64,000 nucleotides of DNA from Arthrobacter rhizosphaerae (GTDB taxonomy: Bacteria; Actinomycetota; Actinomycetes; Actinomycetales; Micrococcaceae): NCBI RefSeq assembly GCF_023062595.1, contig NZ_JALLAN010000021.1, forward strand, positions 1-64,000, read 5' to 3'. The notes below the pieces were generated by a model that did no database searches, had not been told where the DNA came from, and was given only the letters and a program-made list of their open reading frames with translations. Made by a program: the position numbers and the translations under genes. This document shows, piece after piece, positions 24,266 through 32,384 of the stretch; the stretch's first letter is position 1; each line of letters begins with the position of its first letter.

Positions 24266-24942
24266 GGCTCCTGCTCATTCGCCACGGCCAAACGCCCGGG
24301 AATGTCCTCGGGCAGCTGGATACTGCGCACCCCGGCCCTGGCCTGACCGAGCTCGGTCAGCGGCAGGCGGCAGCGTTGGCCAGGGCCTTGGTGAATGAGC
24401 AGATCGACGCCCTTTATGCCTCCAGGCTGGTCCGGACGCAGGTCACCGCTACCCCGTTAGCCCGTGCCCGCGGCCTGGAAATCCAAGTGATGGACGGGTT
24501 GCACGAGATTGAGGCCGGCGCGCTGGAGAAACTGACGGACCACGAATCGCACATGCGCTACATGCGTACGGCATTCGCATGGACGTCCGGCGACCTGGAC
24601 CGCAGGATGCCCGATGGCCCGAACGGCCACGATTTTTTCCAGCGCTACGACGCCGCCATCGCCACCATTGCGGCTGCGGCAGTCCCCGCTGGACCAGACG
24701 GCGATTCAGGCACAGTGGCTGTTGTCAGCCACGGCGCTGCCATCCGCGTCTGGGCTGCCGCCCGCACGCACAACATCGACATTGATTTCGCAGCCAGGCA
24801 TATCCTCTCAAACACCGGAATCGTCGCACTGGATGGGGACCCTGACGGCGGATGGCACCTTCTCCACTGGGACGGCAGCCCGGTGGGCGGACTGGCCCTG
24901 GCGGACCCGACGGCGGAAGATCCCACGGGCGACTCGTACTGA
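24262..24942 (+). CDS. Histidine phosphatase superfamily protein (phosphoglycerate-mutase-like)
   Basis: A 226-residue phosphatase of the His-phosphatase clan. LLIRHGQTPGN gives the phospho-accepting His8 and the RHG motif. A late VVSHGAAIR gives the second catalytic histidine, and ALYASRLVRTQVTA is the usual internal block. Start ATG overlaps the purB stop (ATGA). Substrate unknown; candidates include small sugar or nucleotide phosphates, which would fit the purB neighbour. It is unlikely to be a true glycolytic mutase, since the length and flanking motifs differ. Confidence 0.85.
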   Translation: MRLLLIRHGQTPGNVLGQLDTAHPGPGLTELGQRQAAALARALVNEQIDALYASRLVRTQVTATPLARARGLEIQVMDGLHEIEAGALEKLTDHESHMRYMRTAFAWTSGDLDRRMPDGPNGHDFFQRYDAAIATIAAAAVPAGPDGDSGTVAVVSHGAAIRVWAAARTHNIDIDFAARHILSNTGIVALDGDPDGGWHLLHWDGSPVGGLALADPTAEDPTGDSY

Positions 24943-24961
24943 TTTTGAGCCGGGTCAAGTT

Positions 24962-24984
24962 GGCCGGGAAAAGTTCTCCCGGCC
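24962..24984 (+). terminator. Terminator hairpin after purB operon
   Basis: GGCCGGGA (24962-24969) and TCCCGGCC (24977-24984) form a perfect 8-bp stem with a 7-nt loop, 20 bp after the phosphatase stop. Confidence 0.65.
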
Positions 24985-25074
24985 CTTACCCCCGCGAAAC
25001 ACTGCGGTAACCGCTGGTTTCTAGTCTTGAGTTGCATACCCCTTCGGCGATTGTGATCTCGAATCGAGGCAGTC

Positions 25075-25578
25075 ATGCAGACCAACCCGCGTCTCAACAT
25101 CCGTCAAGTCACCTGGGCGAACCCCGTGGGTGCTGACCTTCGAGCAGCCCAGCAAGCGGAGCTGGATGCCCGCTTCGGAACAGCCGATCACGAGCCTGGC
25201 ACGCCGCCGTCGGAAGCCGATACTGCTGTGTTCCTGGTGGCCTACGAGAAGAGCTCCGGACAGCCCGTGGGCTGCGGCGGGTTGCGGATGCTGGATGACC
25301 GTACCGTCGAGATCAAACGCCTTTATGTGATTCCCTACATGCGTGGCTCAGGCGTGGCGAGCTCCATCCTTGCTGCCTTGGAAGCGCATGCCCACCAGCA
25401 GGGTTTCACCACAGTGACTGCCGAGGCGGGGTCGGCGCAACCCGACGGGCGGCATTTCTACGAGCACAGCGGATTTGCGGAAGTGCCGAGCTTCGGACCC
25501 TATATCGGCCAGGAGCATTCACACTGCTATGCGAAGAAGATCGATTCGCACAGCGCAGCTCACACGGCCATGGCCTAG
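25075..25578 (+). CDS. GNAT-family N-acetyltransferase
   Basis: A 167-residue acetyltransferase. The acetyl-CoA-binding motif A is clear: EIKRLYVIPYMRGSGVASSILAALEAHAH, with the R-G-S-G-V-A pyrophosphate loop. A later YEHSGFAEVPSFGPY matches motif B. The substrate is unknown; relatives act on small amines, antibiotics or peptides. ATG 25075 has a GAGG-type site upstream. Convergent with the FAD monooxygenase. Confidence 0.85.
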   Translation: MQTNPRLNIRQVTWANPVGADLRAAQQAELDARFGTADHEPGTPPSEADTAVFLVAYEKSSGQPVGCGGLRMLDDRTVEIKRLYVIPYMRGSGVASSILAALEAHAHQQGFTTVTAEAGSAQPDGRHFYEHSGFAEVPSFGPYIGQEHSHCYAKKIDSHSAAHTAMA

Positions 25579-25583
25579 CACCA

Positions 25584-26645
25584 TTAGTTCGACGGCGGTG
25601 GGGACTTCCGCCGTCGACCGCCCGCTGTCCGCAGTGCCAGATCCCGGGCGGGCTGCAGGCGTCCCGCCAAGGCGAGGCGCATCATAGCTGCCGAGCCAAG
25701 ACGCAAGGCCTGAGTGCGCAGGAGCCGTTGACGCCCATAGGCCCGGAGCGCGACGTCGACCGGACGGGAGTTGAGCTGGTCCGCCAGGGTCACGGCGTCG
25801 ATCAGTGCCTCGCAGGCCCCCCGCCCCAGATTGGGCGTCATGGCATGGGCGGCATCTCCCACCAGCGCCACCCGGCCCCTCACGTACCCGGTCAGCGGAG
25901 GCGTCGTCCAGATCCGCTGCGCCAAGGTTCTCTCGGTGTCGGCGGTGACGAGAACCTCACGAATGGCTCGTGCATGGCCGGCAAAGCGCACTCGGGCCAA
26001 CTCAAGGACCCTCTCGACGTCGATCCCGTCCGGTTCCAGTTCCGGGCGGAAGCCGGAGTGGAAGGATGCATACCAGTTGGTGCCTCCGGCCGCGGGGCCA
26101 ATCCCGAACAGATCCCCCCGCCCCCAGTACTCCCCCGAGTGATCCGCCCAGAGCCTGCCCGGCACCACTCCCCGCACTGCCATATAAGGAGTCAGGCGGG
26201 CGCGCGTTGACTCTCCCCACACGCTGCGGCGGACCACGCTGCCTACTCCGTCGGCTCCGATCAACACGCCTGGCCCCTCCGGGCTGACGGACTCAAAGCG
26301 GCTGGTTTCCCGGCGGACGGAGTCCGGCACGGCAGATTCGAGCAGGCGGATGAGTTCAGGACGGGAGACAGCAATGGTCCCACGGGCAGGGACCATCAAC
26401 CATGGCTCACCGGCAGCGCTGCGGAGGGATCCGACAGCCAATGCGGGGCTGGCAGCACTGACGGCACCGAGTATTCCCACCGCAGCAAGCGCCTCTTGCG
26501 CCCTCGGCCACATCATCAGGGACGTGCCCACCGTGGGCAGTTGCGTCCTCTGCTCGTGGAGGGTGACCCGGAAGCGCCGGGAATCCAGCCGCGCTGCAAG
26601 GGCCAGGCCGGCTACGCCGCCACCCACGATCGTTATCTCATGCAC
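25584..26645 (-). CDS. FAD-dependent monooxygenase (PHBH-fold)
   Basis: 353 residues from GTG 26645. The dinucleotide-binding motif ITIVGGGVAGLALAARL starts at residue 4. GADGVGSVVR is the DG motif, and RVALVGDAAHAMTPNLGRGACEALIDA is the second FAD motif of aromatic-ring or related flavoprotein hydroxylases. No aromatic pathway gene is beside it, so the substrate is unknown. An in-frame upstream start at 26726 would add 27 residues with no family likeness, so the GTG is preferred, although its ribosome binding site is weak. Confidence 0.82.
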   Translation of the reverse strand: MHEITIVGGGVAGLALAARLDSRRFRVTLHEQRTQLPTVGTSLMMWPRAQEALAAVGILGAVSAASPALAVGSLRSAAGEPWLMVPARGTIAVSRPELIRLLESAVPDSVRRETSRFESVSPEGPGVLIGADGVGSVVRRSVWGESTRARLTPYMAVRGVVPGRLWADHSGEYWGRGDLFGIGPAAGGTNWYASFHSGFRPELEPDGIDVERVLELARVRFAGHARAIREVLVTADTERTLAQRIWTTPPLTGYVRGRVALVGDAAHAMTPNLGRGACEALIDAVTLADQLNSRPVDVALRAYGRQRLLRTQALRLGSAAMMRLALAGRLQPARDLALRTAGGRRRKSPPPSN

Positions 26646-26707
26646 GGGCCGAGTGTACGCGTTCGACGGCGTCAAGGTGGTCCCGCCGTCGGGATGGCTG
26701 TGAGCCC

Positions 26708-26775
26708 GGACGGCCCTTCCCCGCATAACCGTTGCTGGCCAGGGCCGTCCGCGCGGGGCTGGGCCGTCCGCGCGG
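26708..26775. repeat. Dispersed hairpin repeat, copy 1
   Basis: GGACGGCCCT (26708-26717) and AGGGCCGTCC (26741-26750) are perfect arms, with CCGCATAACCGTTGCTGG between. A further GGGCCGTCCGCGCGG follows. The same layout and most bases recur at 30999-31070, making a two-copy family in this window. It starts within the sequence upstream of the FAD monooxygenase start and precedes the ABC importer. Confidence 0.65.
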
Positions 26776-26822
26776 CTGTTCCTGAAATTGACGGTGATTC
26801 GTCATCAGCCGTTTCCAAGTAT

Positions 26823-26832
26823 GCCTATAGGC
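26823..26832. promoter_or_regulatory. Short perfect palindrome before the ABC importer
   Basis: GCCTATAGGC is a 10-bp perfect palindrome 44 bp upstream of the binding-protein gene. It could be an operator for an unidentified regulator. It does not match the iron box of the IdeR/DtxR family well. Low certainty. Confidence 0.3.
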
Positions 26833-26876
26833 TTGCGGGACATTGCTGATTCCATTGGGGGAAATGAGTCTTAATC

Positions 26877-27962
26877 ATGCAAAAAATAAAAGCTCTCGCT
26901 GCCGGTATTGCCGCTGTTCTTGCTTTGGCCGGTTGTGGTGGTGCGCCAGGGACGGCGTCCCCTTCCGGATCTTCCTCGGAAGCTTCGGGCGGACCCACCG
27001 GAGAAACGTTGATTGTTTATACGAATTCCAACGGCGAGGGCCGGGGTGAGTGGCTGACCGAAAAGGCAGCAGCTGCCGGTTTCAAGATCGAAATCGTTGG
27101 CGCAGGCGGCGCGGATGCCACCAACAAGCTCATCGCCGAGAAGAATAACCCGATCGCCGATGTCGCCTTCGGGTTGAACAACATGTACTTCGAGCAAGTC
27201 AAGGCCGGCGGCGCAATCGAGCCCTACACGCCGTCCTGGGCAGAGGAAGTTGATTCTGAACTCGGCGACAAAAGCGAAGACAAAGCCTATTGGCCGCTGG
27301 TAAAGCAGGCCATTCTGCTCGGCTATAACTCCGATAAATTCAGCGCCGACAAAGCACCAAAGGACTGGACGGACTTGTGGAGCAAGGACGAATTCAAGGA
27401 CCGGTATGAGCGGGTCACAGGCTTGGGGACGGCCACATCCCAATTGGTATTGGCCAGTATTCTCACCCGCTATAAAGACGATTCCGGTGACCTGGGAATT
27501 TCCGATGAAGGCTGGAGCCAGATCGAACAATACTTCCAGCATGGCAGCCCCGCGGTTCCAAAGACCGATCTTTTTGCCCGGATTGCAGGCGGCGAAGTGG
27601 ACATGGGCCAGATGCCGTCGTCCATCATCCCTGAACGCGAGAAGACCTTCAAAGTGAATGTCGACGTCGTCAAGCCTTCCGTGGGTGTGCCGTTCGCGGT
27701 GGAGCAGGTTGCGCTGGTGAAGGGAACGGACAAGAAGGAGGAGGCGCTGAAGTTCATCGACTGGTTCGGCGGGGCCGAATTCCAGGGCGAATGGGCCCAG
27801 AAGTTCAACTCCATGCCCGTCAACAACCTTGCCGTCGCGAAGGCGAAGCCTGAAGTGGTGGAGTTCGTGAATTCGCTGAAGCAGCAGGACATCGACTGGA
27901 CGTTCGTCCAGGAGAACATCGGTGCCTGGGTGGAGAAGATCGAGCTCGAATACATGACGTAG
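26877..27962 (+). CDS. ABC importer substrate-binding lipoprotein (iron/phosphonate class)
   Basis: A 361-residue extracellular binding lipoprotein. The signal peptide ends in ALAGC with the lipidated Cys20, then a Ser/Gly-rich tether. The mature part begins TLIVYTNSNGEGRGEWL and continues IVGAGGADATNKLIAEKN and ADVAFGLNNMYFEQ, typical of the ferric-iron/thiamine/2-aminoethylphosphonate binding proteins (periplasmic-binding type II). Substrate cannot be decided; the downstream ATPase and double-length permease also fit Fe(III) or aminoethylphosphonate uptake. Its 5' end is less GC-rich than its neighbours. ATG 26877 has only a weak Shine-Dalgarno. Confidence 0.82.
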   Translation: MQKIKALAAGIAAVLALAGCGGAPGTASPSGSSSEASGGPTGETLIVYTNSNGEGRGEWLTEKAAAAGFKIEIVGAGGADATNKLIAEKNNPIADVAFGLNNMYFEQVKAGGAIEPYTPSWAEEVDSELGDKSEDKAYWPLVKQAILLGYNSDKFSADKAPKDWTDLWSKDEFKDRYERVTGLGTATSQLVLASILTRYKDDSGDLGISDEGWSQIEQYFQHGSPAVPKTDLFARIAGGEVDMGQMPSSIIPEREKTFKVNVDVVKPSVGVPFAVEQVALVKGTDKKEEALKFIDWFGGAEFQGEWAQKFNSMPVNNLAVAKAKPEVVEFVNSLKQQDIDWTFVQENIGAWVEKIELEYMT

Positions 27963-27969
27963 GACGGAC

Positions 27970-27995
27970 GACGGGCGGAACCTGAGCCGCCCGTC
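27970..27995 (+). other. Intercistronic stem-loop after the binding-protein gene
   Basis: GACGGGCGG (27970-27978) and CCGCCCGTC (27987-27995) form a perfect 9-bp stem with an 8-nt loop, directly after the stop of the binding-protein gene and 46 bp before the ATPase. Such hairpins often stabilise the upstream message or attenuate the downstream one, giving an excess of binding protein. Confidence 0.6.
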
Positions 27996-28041
27996 ACCGC
28001 CTTTTACGTCCTCGAACAACTCCTTCCAGACAGGCTTTCCC

Positions 28042-29190
28042 ATGATCCGCTTGGACAACATCGAAGTTACCTTTGGAGATTTCATCGCCATCCCCGGTTT
28101 GACGCTGGAGGTGGAACAAGGGGAGTTCTTTACCCTGCTGGGACCTTCCGGCTGCGGAAAAACGACGGCGTTGCGCACCTTGGCGGGGTTCATCGAACCG
28201 TCCGCGGGAGATGTCTATGTCGACGGCAAGGCCGTAACCCGGCTCCCAAGTGACAAGCGCCAGGTAGGCATGGTGTTCCAGAACTATGCGCTGTTTCCCA
28301 GCATGAGCGTGTGGGAGAACATCGCCTTTGGCCTTCGCGTGCGCAAGGAAAAGCCGGCGGACAGCGACAGGATGGTGCGCGAAATCGCCCGGCGGGTTGA
28401 TCTATCGGATGCACAGCTGAGTAAGAACGTCGCGGAACTGTCCGGCGGACAACAGCAACGTGTGGCGGTGGCCCGGGCGTTGGTGCTCCAGCCCAAGATC
28501 CTGCTTCTTGACGAGCCCTTGTCCAACCTCGATGCCAAGCTCAGGCACCAGTTGCGGCAACAACTCAAGGACCTGCAAAGCGAATTCGGCATTACCACCG
28601 TCTACGTCACCCACGATCAGGACGAAGCCCTGGCCATGAGTGACCGGGTTGCCGTATTCAACAAGGGCATGGTGGAACAAGTGGGCACGCCGCAGACCAT
28701 TTACGACGAATCCGCCACGGAATTCGTTTGCAACTTCATCGGCGACAGTTCTGCCCTGACGCCTGAGTTCATCGGCGAACTCAACCGGCAGTCCCGCACC
28801 CATTTGGACCCCGATGCCCGCTCGTACCTCCGGGTGGAGAAGGCCTCGCTGGCACCGGGCATAAGTGAATCGGGCTCGGGCACCGATGCACGCTCAGATT
28901 TTGGCGCAGACTTGGGCACGGATTTTGGCGCAGCCGTTCCCGAAGGAGCAGTTGCTGTCGGGGGGACCGTGGTCTCCCGGACCTACCATGGGCTTCACAG
29001 CAGATACCGGGTGAAATCCCACGGCTCCGAGTTGAGCATCATTGTCCGGGAGGACGGGAGCAGGCGGCCTGAGTCCGGGGCCCGGGTCACTGTCCATGTC
29101 AGGCCTGAACATGTGCTGCAATATCATCCGAAGACGGGGAGCAGGCTCGAAAATCAAGCCCTGGCGACCTCGGCCACCTCGCAGTCATGA
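28042..29190 (+). CDS. ABC importer ATPase (FbpC/PotA class)
   Basis: A 382-residue ATP-binding subunit. It has Walker A GPSGCGKTT, the signature motif ELSGGQQQRVAVARAL, Walker B ILLLDEPLSNLD and the switch His in YVTHDQDEA. Domain order is as in FbpC/PotA. The C-terminal regulatory region carries an insertion of about 30 residues rich in Ser/Gly/Asp, in which DFGA is repeated (about 28898-28935). A TOBE-like end with VTVHVRPEHV follows. The stop overlaps the permease start by four bases. It energises import by the adjacent permease. Confidence 0.9.
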   Translation: MIRLDNIEVTFGDFIAIPGLTLEVEQGEFFTLLGPSGCGKTTALRTLAGFIEPSAGDVYVDGKAVTRLPSDKRQVGMVFQNYALFPSMSVWENIAFGLRVRKEKPADSDRMVREIARRVDLSDAQLSKNVAELSGGQQQRVAVARALVLQPKILLLDEPLSNLDAKLRHQLRQQLKDLQSEFGITTVYVTHDQDEALAMSDRVAVFNKGMVEQVGTPQTIYDESATEFVCNFIGDSSALTPEFIGELNRQSRTHLDPDARSYLRVEKASLAPGISESGSGTDARSDFGADLGTDFGAAVPEGAVAVGGTVVSRTYHGLHSRYRVKSHGSELSIIVREDGSRRPESGARVTVHVRPEHVLQYHPKTGSRLENQALATSATSQS

Positions 29191-30974
29191 GCGGAACATC
29201 GGCCAGGTCAATGCTGAGATCGCCCTTCGTGATTGTGGTGGGCGTGGCCCTGACCTGGTTCATCGCTGCATTCCTCGTCTGGCCAAATGCGAACGTATTG
29301 ATCGCCACATTTTTCCCCGACGGCCGCTTTTCCGGCAGGGCGGCTGAAAAGCTCCTGTCCTCCGACCGCGCCATGAAATCCCTAGGCAACAGCTTCATGT
29401 TGGCGGTGGCCCTCTCCATCACAGTCAACATTGTGGGGATCTTCATTGTGCTGGTGACGCACTACTTCAAGATCCGCGGGTCCCGGATCTTGTTCCTGGG
29501 CTACGCCACCACCTTCATCTACGGCGGCATTGTGCTCGCTGCCGGCTATAAGTTCATCTACGGCGAGAAGGGCATTGTCACGGTTCTCTTGGCCGGCATG
29601 TTCCCCGGGATGGATGCAGGCTGGTTCTCGGGCTTCTTTGCCGTCCTGGTGGTCATGACTTTTGCCACCACCACCAACCACATGCTCTTTGTTGCCAACG
29701 CGTTGAAAGGCGTGGATTTCCAGACCATTGAAGCCGCCAGGAACATGGGCGCTTCAACCTGGACCATCCTCCGCCGGATCGTCCTGCCCATGCTCAAGCC
29801 CACACTGTTTGCGGCCACCATCCTGTCCTTCCTGACCGGATTGGGCGCCCTAAGCGCACCCCAGGTCCTGGGCGGCCGGGAGTTCCAGACCATCACCCCG
29901 ATGATCCTGACCTTCACCAACAGCCCCACGTCCCGGGACCTCGCCGCCTTGCTTGCCGTGATCCTTGGTGTGGCCACCATCCTGATGCTTGCCGTGATGA
30001 CCCGTCTGGAAAAGGGCGGCACCTACTTCTCGCTTTCCAAGGTGTCCTCACGCCTCGAGAAGCAGGCCATCACAAACCCGTTGGCCAACGTCCTGATACA
30101 TGTGGCCGCTTATCTGCTCTTTGCCGTGTACACCCTGCCGGTTGTCCTGATCGTGCTCTATTCATTCGCCGACAGTGCAGCTATCCAAACCGGTCAACTG
30201 TCCCTGTCCAGCCTCACCCTGGAGAACTATGTCAGGGTGCTAACCCAGCCTTCCGGCCTTCGTCCGTTCATCATCAGCATTGTCTACAGCGCCCTGGCTG
30301 CCGTCATCACGGTCGGAGGGCTTCTGTTCGTCGCTCGGCTGATCCAGAAGCACCAGAACTGGCTCACCTCGCTCTTCGAATACCTCCTGCACATCCCGTG
30401 GATCCTGCCATCAGCACTCCTCGCCCTGGGCCTGATCATCAGCTACGACCATCCGAATCCCCTGGTCGGCGGAGCCGTCCTGACCGGGACCACAGTCATC
30501 CTGCTGATCGCTTTCGTCACCGTCAAGATCCCTTTTACCCTCAGGATGCTCAAGGCAACATTCACCACAGTGAACTCCTCGCTGGAGGAGGCCGCAGCCA
30601 TTATGGGAGCCAGGACGCTGTATATATTCCGCCGTATCCTGTTGCCGATTGTCCTGCCCACAGCCGCGGCCATCGCTGCACTGAACTTCAACAGCATGCT
30701 GGACGACTATGACACCGCCATTTTCCTGGCCCATCCGCTCTTCCAGCCGCTTGGACTGATCATCAAGGCCAACACCGACGGGGCCGAAGGCGTAGATGGA
30801 GTCTCGAACACCTTCGTCTACACGGTGCTGCTGATGGTGATCACCGGGTTCACGATGTACCTCGTGTACGGGCGTGCCCGCCGTCGTGGTGGCCGAGCAA
30901 GCCAGAAGCTCCCGACGTCGCCAACAACTGCCGATACCCCCGTCCCGGTCACGGTTTCCAGTTCTGCCCGGTAG
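29187..30974 (+). CDS. ABC importer double-domain permease (FbpB-like)
   Basis: A 595-residue membrane protein containing two complete permease halves, each with an EAA coupling loop: IEAARNMGASTWTILRRIVLP in the first and LEEAAAIMGARTLYIFRRILLP in the second. About twelve membrane spans. This fused layout is typical of Fe(III) and 2-aminoethylphosphonate importers. A Ser/Thr/Pro-rich tail ends the protein. Translation is coupled to the ATPase by ATGA. The gene is followed by a dispersed hairpin repeat that probably ends the transcript. Confidence 0.9.
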   Translation: MSGTSARSMLRSPFVIVVGVALTWFIAAFLVWPNANVLIATFFPDGRFSGRAAEKLLSSDRAMKSLGNSFMLAVALSITVNIVGIFIVLVTHYFKIRGSRILFLGYATTFIYGGIVLAAGYKFIYGEKGIVTVLLAGMFPGMDAGWFSGFFAVLVVMTFATTTNHMLFVANALKGVDFQTIEAARNMGASTWTILRRIVLPMLKPTLFAATILSFLTGLGALSAPQVLGGREFQTITPMILTFTNSPTSRDLAALLAVILGVATILMLAVMTRLEKGGTYFSLSKVSSRLEKQAITNPLANVLIHVAAYLLFAVYTLPVVLIVLYSFADSAAIQTGQLSLSSLTLENYVRVLTQPSGLRPFIISIVYSALAAVITVGGLLFVARLIQKHQNWLTSLFEYLLHIPWILPSALLALGLIISYDHPNPLVGGAVLTGTTVILLIAFVTVKIPFTLRMLKATFTTVNSSLEEAAAIMGARTLYIFRRILLPIVLPTAAAIAALNFNSMLDDYDTAIFLAHPLFQPLGLIIKANTDGAEGVDGVSNTFVYTVLLMVITGFTMYLVYGRARRRGGRASQKLPTSPTTADTPVPVTVSSSAR

Positions 30975-30998
30975 CCAAAACGTCCGCGCTCCCCGCCA

Positions 30999-31070
30999 CG
31001 CACGGCCCTCCCCCGCTTAAGCGTTGCTGGGCAGGGCCGCGTGTGCGGGGCAGGGCCGGTTGTGTGGGAG
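30999..31070. repeat. Dispersed hairpin repeat, copy 2
   Basis: CACGGCCCT (31001-31009) pairs with AGGGCCGCG (31033-31041) at 8 of 9 bases, around CCCCGCTTAAGCGTTGCTGG. A further CGGGGCAGGGCCGG follows. The order and most bases match 26708-26775. It lies between the convergent 3' ends of the ABC permease and pobA, where it can act as a two-way terminator. Confidence 0.65.
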
Positions 31071-31081
31071 AGAAGGCCCTC

Positions 31082-32272
31082 CTATGCTGCTCCCGGCCAG
31101 CCGGTGTATGCCTCAGCCAGGTATGCCTGGCCGTGGCTGGAGGAAACCACCGAGTTAAGCTCCCCCAGTTGGCGGGCGCGTGAAAAGTCGTCAGCGTCCG
31201 CGGGGGTGTGCAGCATCGATGTCATCCAGTACGAGAATTGCTGGGCTTTCCACACCCGGTCCAGGGCGCGGCTGCTGTATGAGTCCAACAGATCACTCGA
31301 ACCGCGGGAGTAGTAGCTGTCCAGCCCCTCGAACAACATCTTTACGTCGTGGATCGCCAGGTTGAGGCCCTTCGCCCCGGTGGGGGGAACGGTGTGGGCC
31401 GCGTCCCCGGCCAGGAACAGATTGCCATGGCGCATGGGTGTGTGGACAAAGCTGCGGAATTTCAGGACCATTTTGTCGATGACCGGTCCCTCCTTGAGGG
31501 TGAACCCATTGCCATTCACCCGGCTGCGGAAGGTTTCCCAGATGCGGTCATCGTTCCACTCGGCCACGTTCTCGTCGGGATCACACTGAAAGTACATGCG
31601 CTGAACGGTGGGAGTGCGCTGGCTGATCAGGGCGAAGCCGTTCTCCGAATTTGCGTAGATCAATTCATCGGAACTCCGCGGAGCCTCTGCCAGAATCCCG
31701 AACCAGGCAAAGGGATATTCGTGGAAATACCATTTCCTGCGGGCTTCAGGGATCTGCAGCCGGCACTGGCTGCGGGAGCCGTCTGCACCCGCGATGAAGT
31801 CGGCCTTGAGTTCATAGTCCACGCCATTTGCCCCGGTAAACCAGATTCTCGGTTTGCCTTCGATGTCGTGAACACTGGTGCCGGTCACGCTGTAGCGGAT
31901 GTCGCCGTCGTCGGCCTCCCGTCGCGCAGCGAGGTCTTTAAAGACATCTGTCTGGGGATAAAGCCACACGGACTCCCCCACCAGCTCTTTGAAGTCGATT
32001 CGGTGAGACTCGCCGTTGAAGCGTAGTTCAATGCCGTCATGACGATCACCGTCCCGTAGCACACGGTCCGATACACCGCTGTCCACCAGCATGTTCACGG
32101 TTCCGTGTTCCAGGATGCCGGCGCGCACCGTTTCGGCGATCTCCTCCCGGCTGCGGATCTCGACCACCGTTGAGGCAATCCCGGATTTCGCCAAGAGGTG
32201 CGAAAGCATCAGCCCGGCGGGTCCTGCCCCCAGGATGGCCACCTGGGTGGTGACGACGGTACGTGGTGCCAT
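31082..32272 (-). CDS. pobA: 4-hydroxybenzoate 3-monooxygenase
   Basis: Flavoprotein hydroxylase turning 4-hydroxybenzoate plus NAD(P)H and O2 into protocatechuate, which feeds the pca cluster at 53-64 kb. From ATG 32272, after GAGGAATACC, it is 396 residues, the family length. Motifs are VAILGAGPAGLMLSHLLA for FAD, RAGILEHGTV, ADFIAGADGSRSQCR as the DG motif, and LFLAGDAAHTVPPTGAKGLNLAIHD. The body is colinear with PobA, including FAWFGILAEAP. The upstream IclR-family gene on the same strand, with matching palindromes, is the likely regulator. High confidence. Confidence 0.93.
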   Translation of the reverse strand: MAPRTVVTTQVAILGAGPAGLMLSHLLAKSGIASTVVEIRSREEIAETVRAGILEHGTVNMLVDSGVSDRVLRDGDRHDGIELRFNGESHRIDFKELVGESVWLYPQTDVFKDLAARREADDGDIRYSVTGTSVHDIEGKPRIWFTGANGVDYELKADFIAGADGSRSQCRLQIPEARRKWYFHEYPFAWFGILAEAPRSSDELIYANSENGFALISQRTPTVQRMYFQCDPDENVAEWNDDRIWETFRSRVNGNGFTLKEGPVIDKMVLKFRSFVHTPMRHGNLFLAGDAAHTVPPTGAKGLNLAIHDVKMLFEGLDSYYSRGSSDLLDSYSSRALDRVWKAQQFSYWMTSMLHTPADADDFSRARQLGELNSVVSSSHGQAYLAEAYTGWPGAA

Positions 32273-32335
32273 GGTATTCCTCGCTTCATCGCAGTAGGCC
32301 GGGAGCAAAGGGCCGGCTTGTTGATCTGGCACCAG

Positions 32336-32365
32336 TGTGACGCGAGCGGACCTCCTCGCGTCACA
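32336..32365. promoter_or_regulatory. Perfect 11-bp-arm palindrome upstream of pobA
   Basis: TGTGACGCGAG (32336-32346) and CTCGCGTCACA (32355-32365) flank an 8-bp spacer. It lies 64 bp upstream of pobA, directly beside the TTCCGTTGAACGGAA site. It may be a second operator, a CRP-type site (TGTGA...TCACA), or a terminator of the regulator transcript. Confidence 0.55.
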
Positions 32366-32369
32366 TCAA

Positions 32370-32384
32370 TTCCGTTGAACGGAA
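32370..32384. promoter_or_regulatory. IclR-type operator in the pobA promoter
   Basis: TTCCGTT-G-AACGGAA is a perfect 15-bp palindrome extended by flanking A and T. It abuts the stop codon of the IclR-family gene, 98 bp before pobA. The same pattern, TTCCATT-G-AATGGAA, occurs upstream of the regulator at 33193-33207. Two sites of one consensus, TTCCRTTGAAYGGAA, at the regulator and its target strongly suggest a shared IclR-type operator. Confidence 0.65.

Noticed and set aside
26823..26832. IdeR/DtxR iron box upstream of the ABC importer
   Set aside because: The palindrome GCCTATAGGC does not fit the TTAGGTTAGSCTAACCTAA pattern, so iron control is not claimed.
26871..28193. 440-residue minus-strand frame opposite the iron/phosphonate-class binding protein
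   Set aside because: Shadow frame with no family resemblance, overlapping a clear lipoprotein gene.
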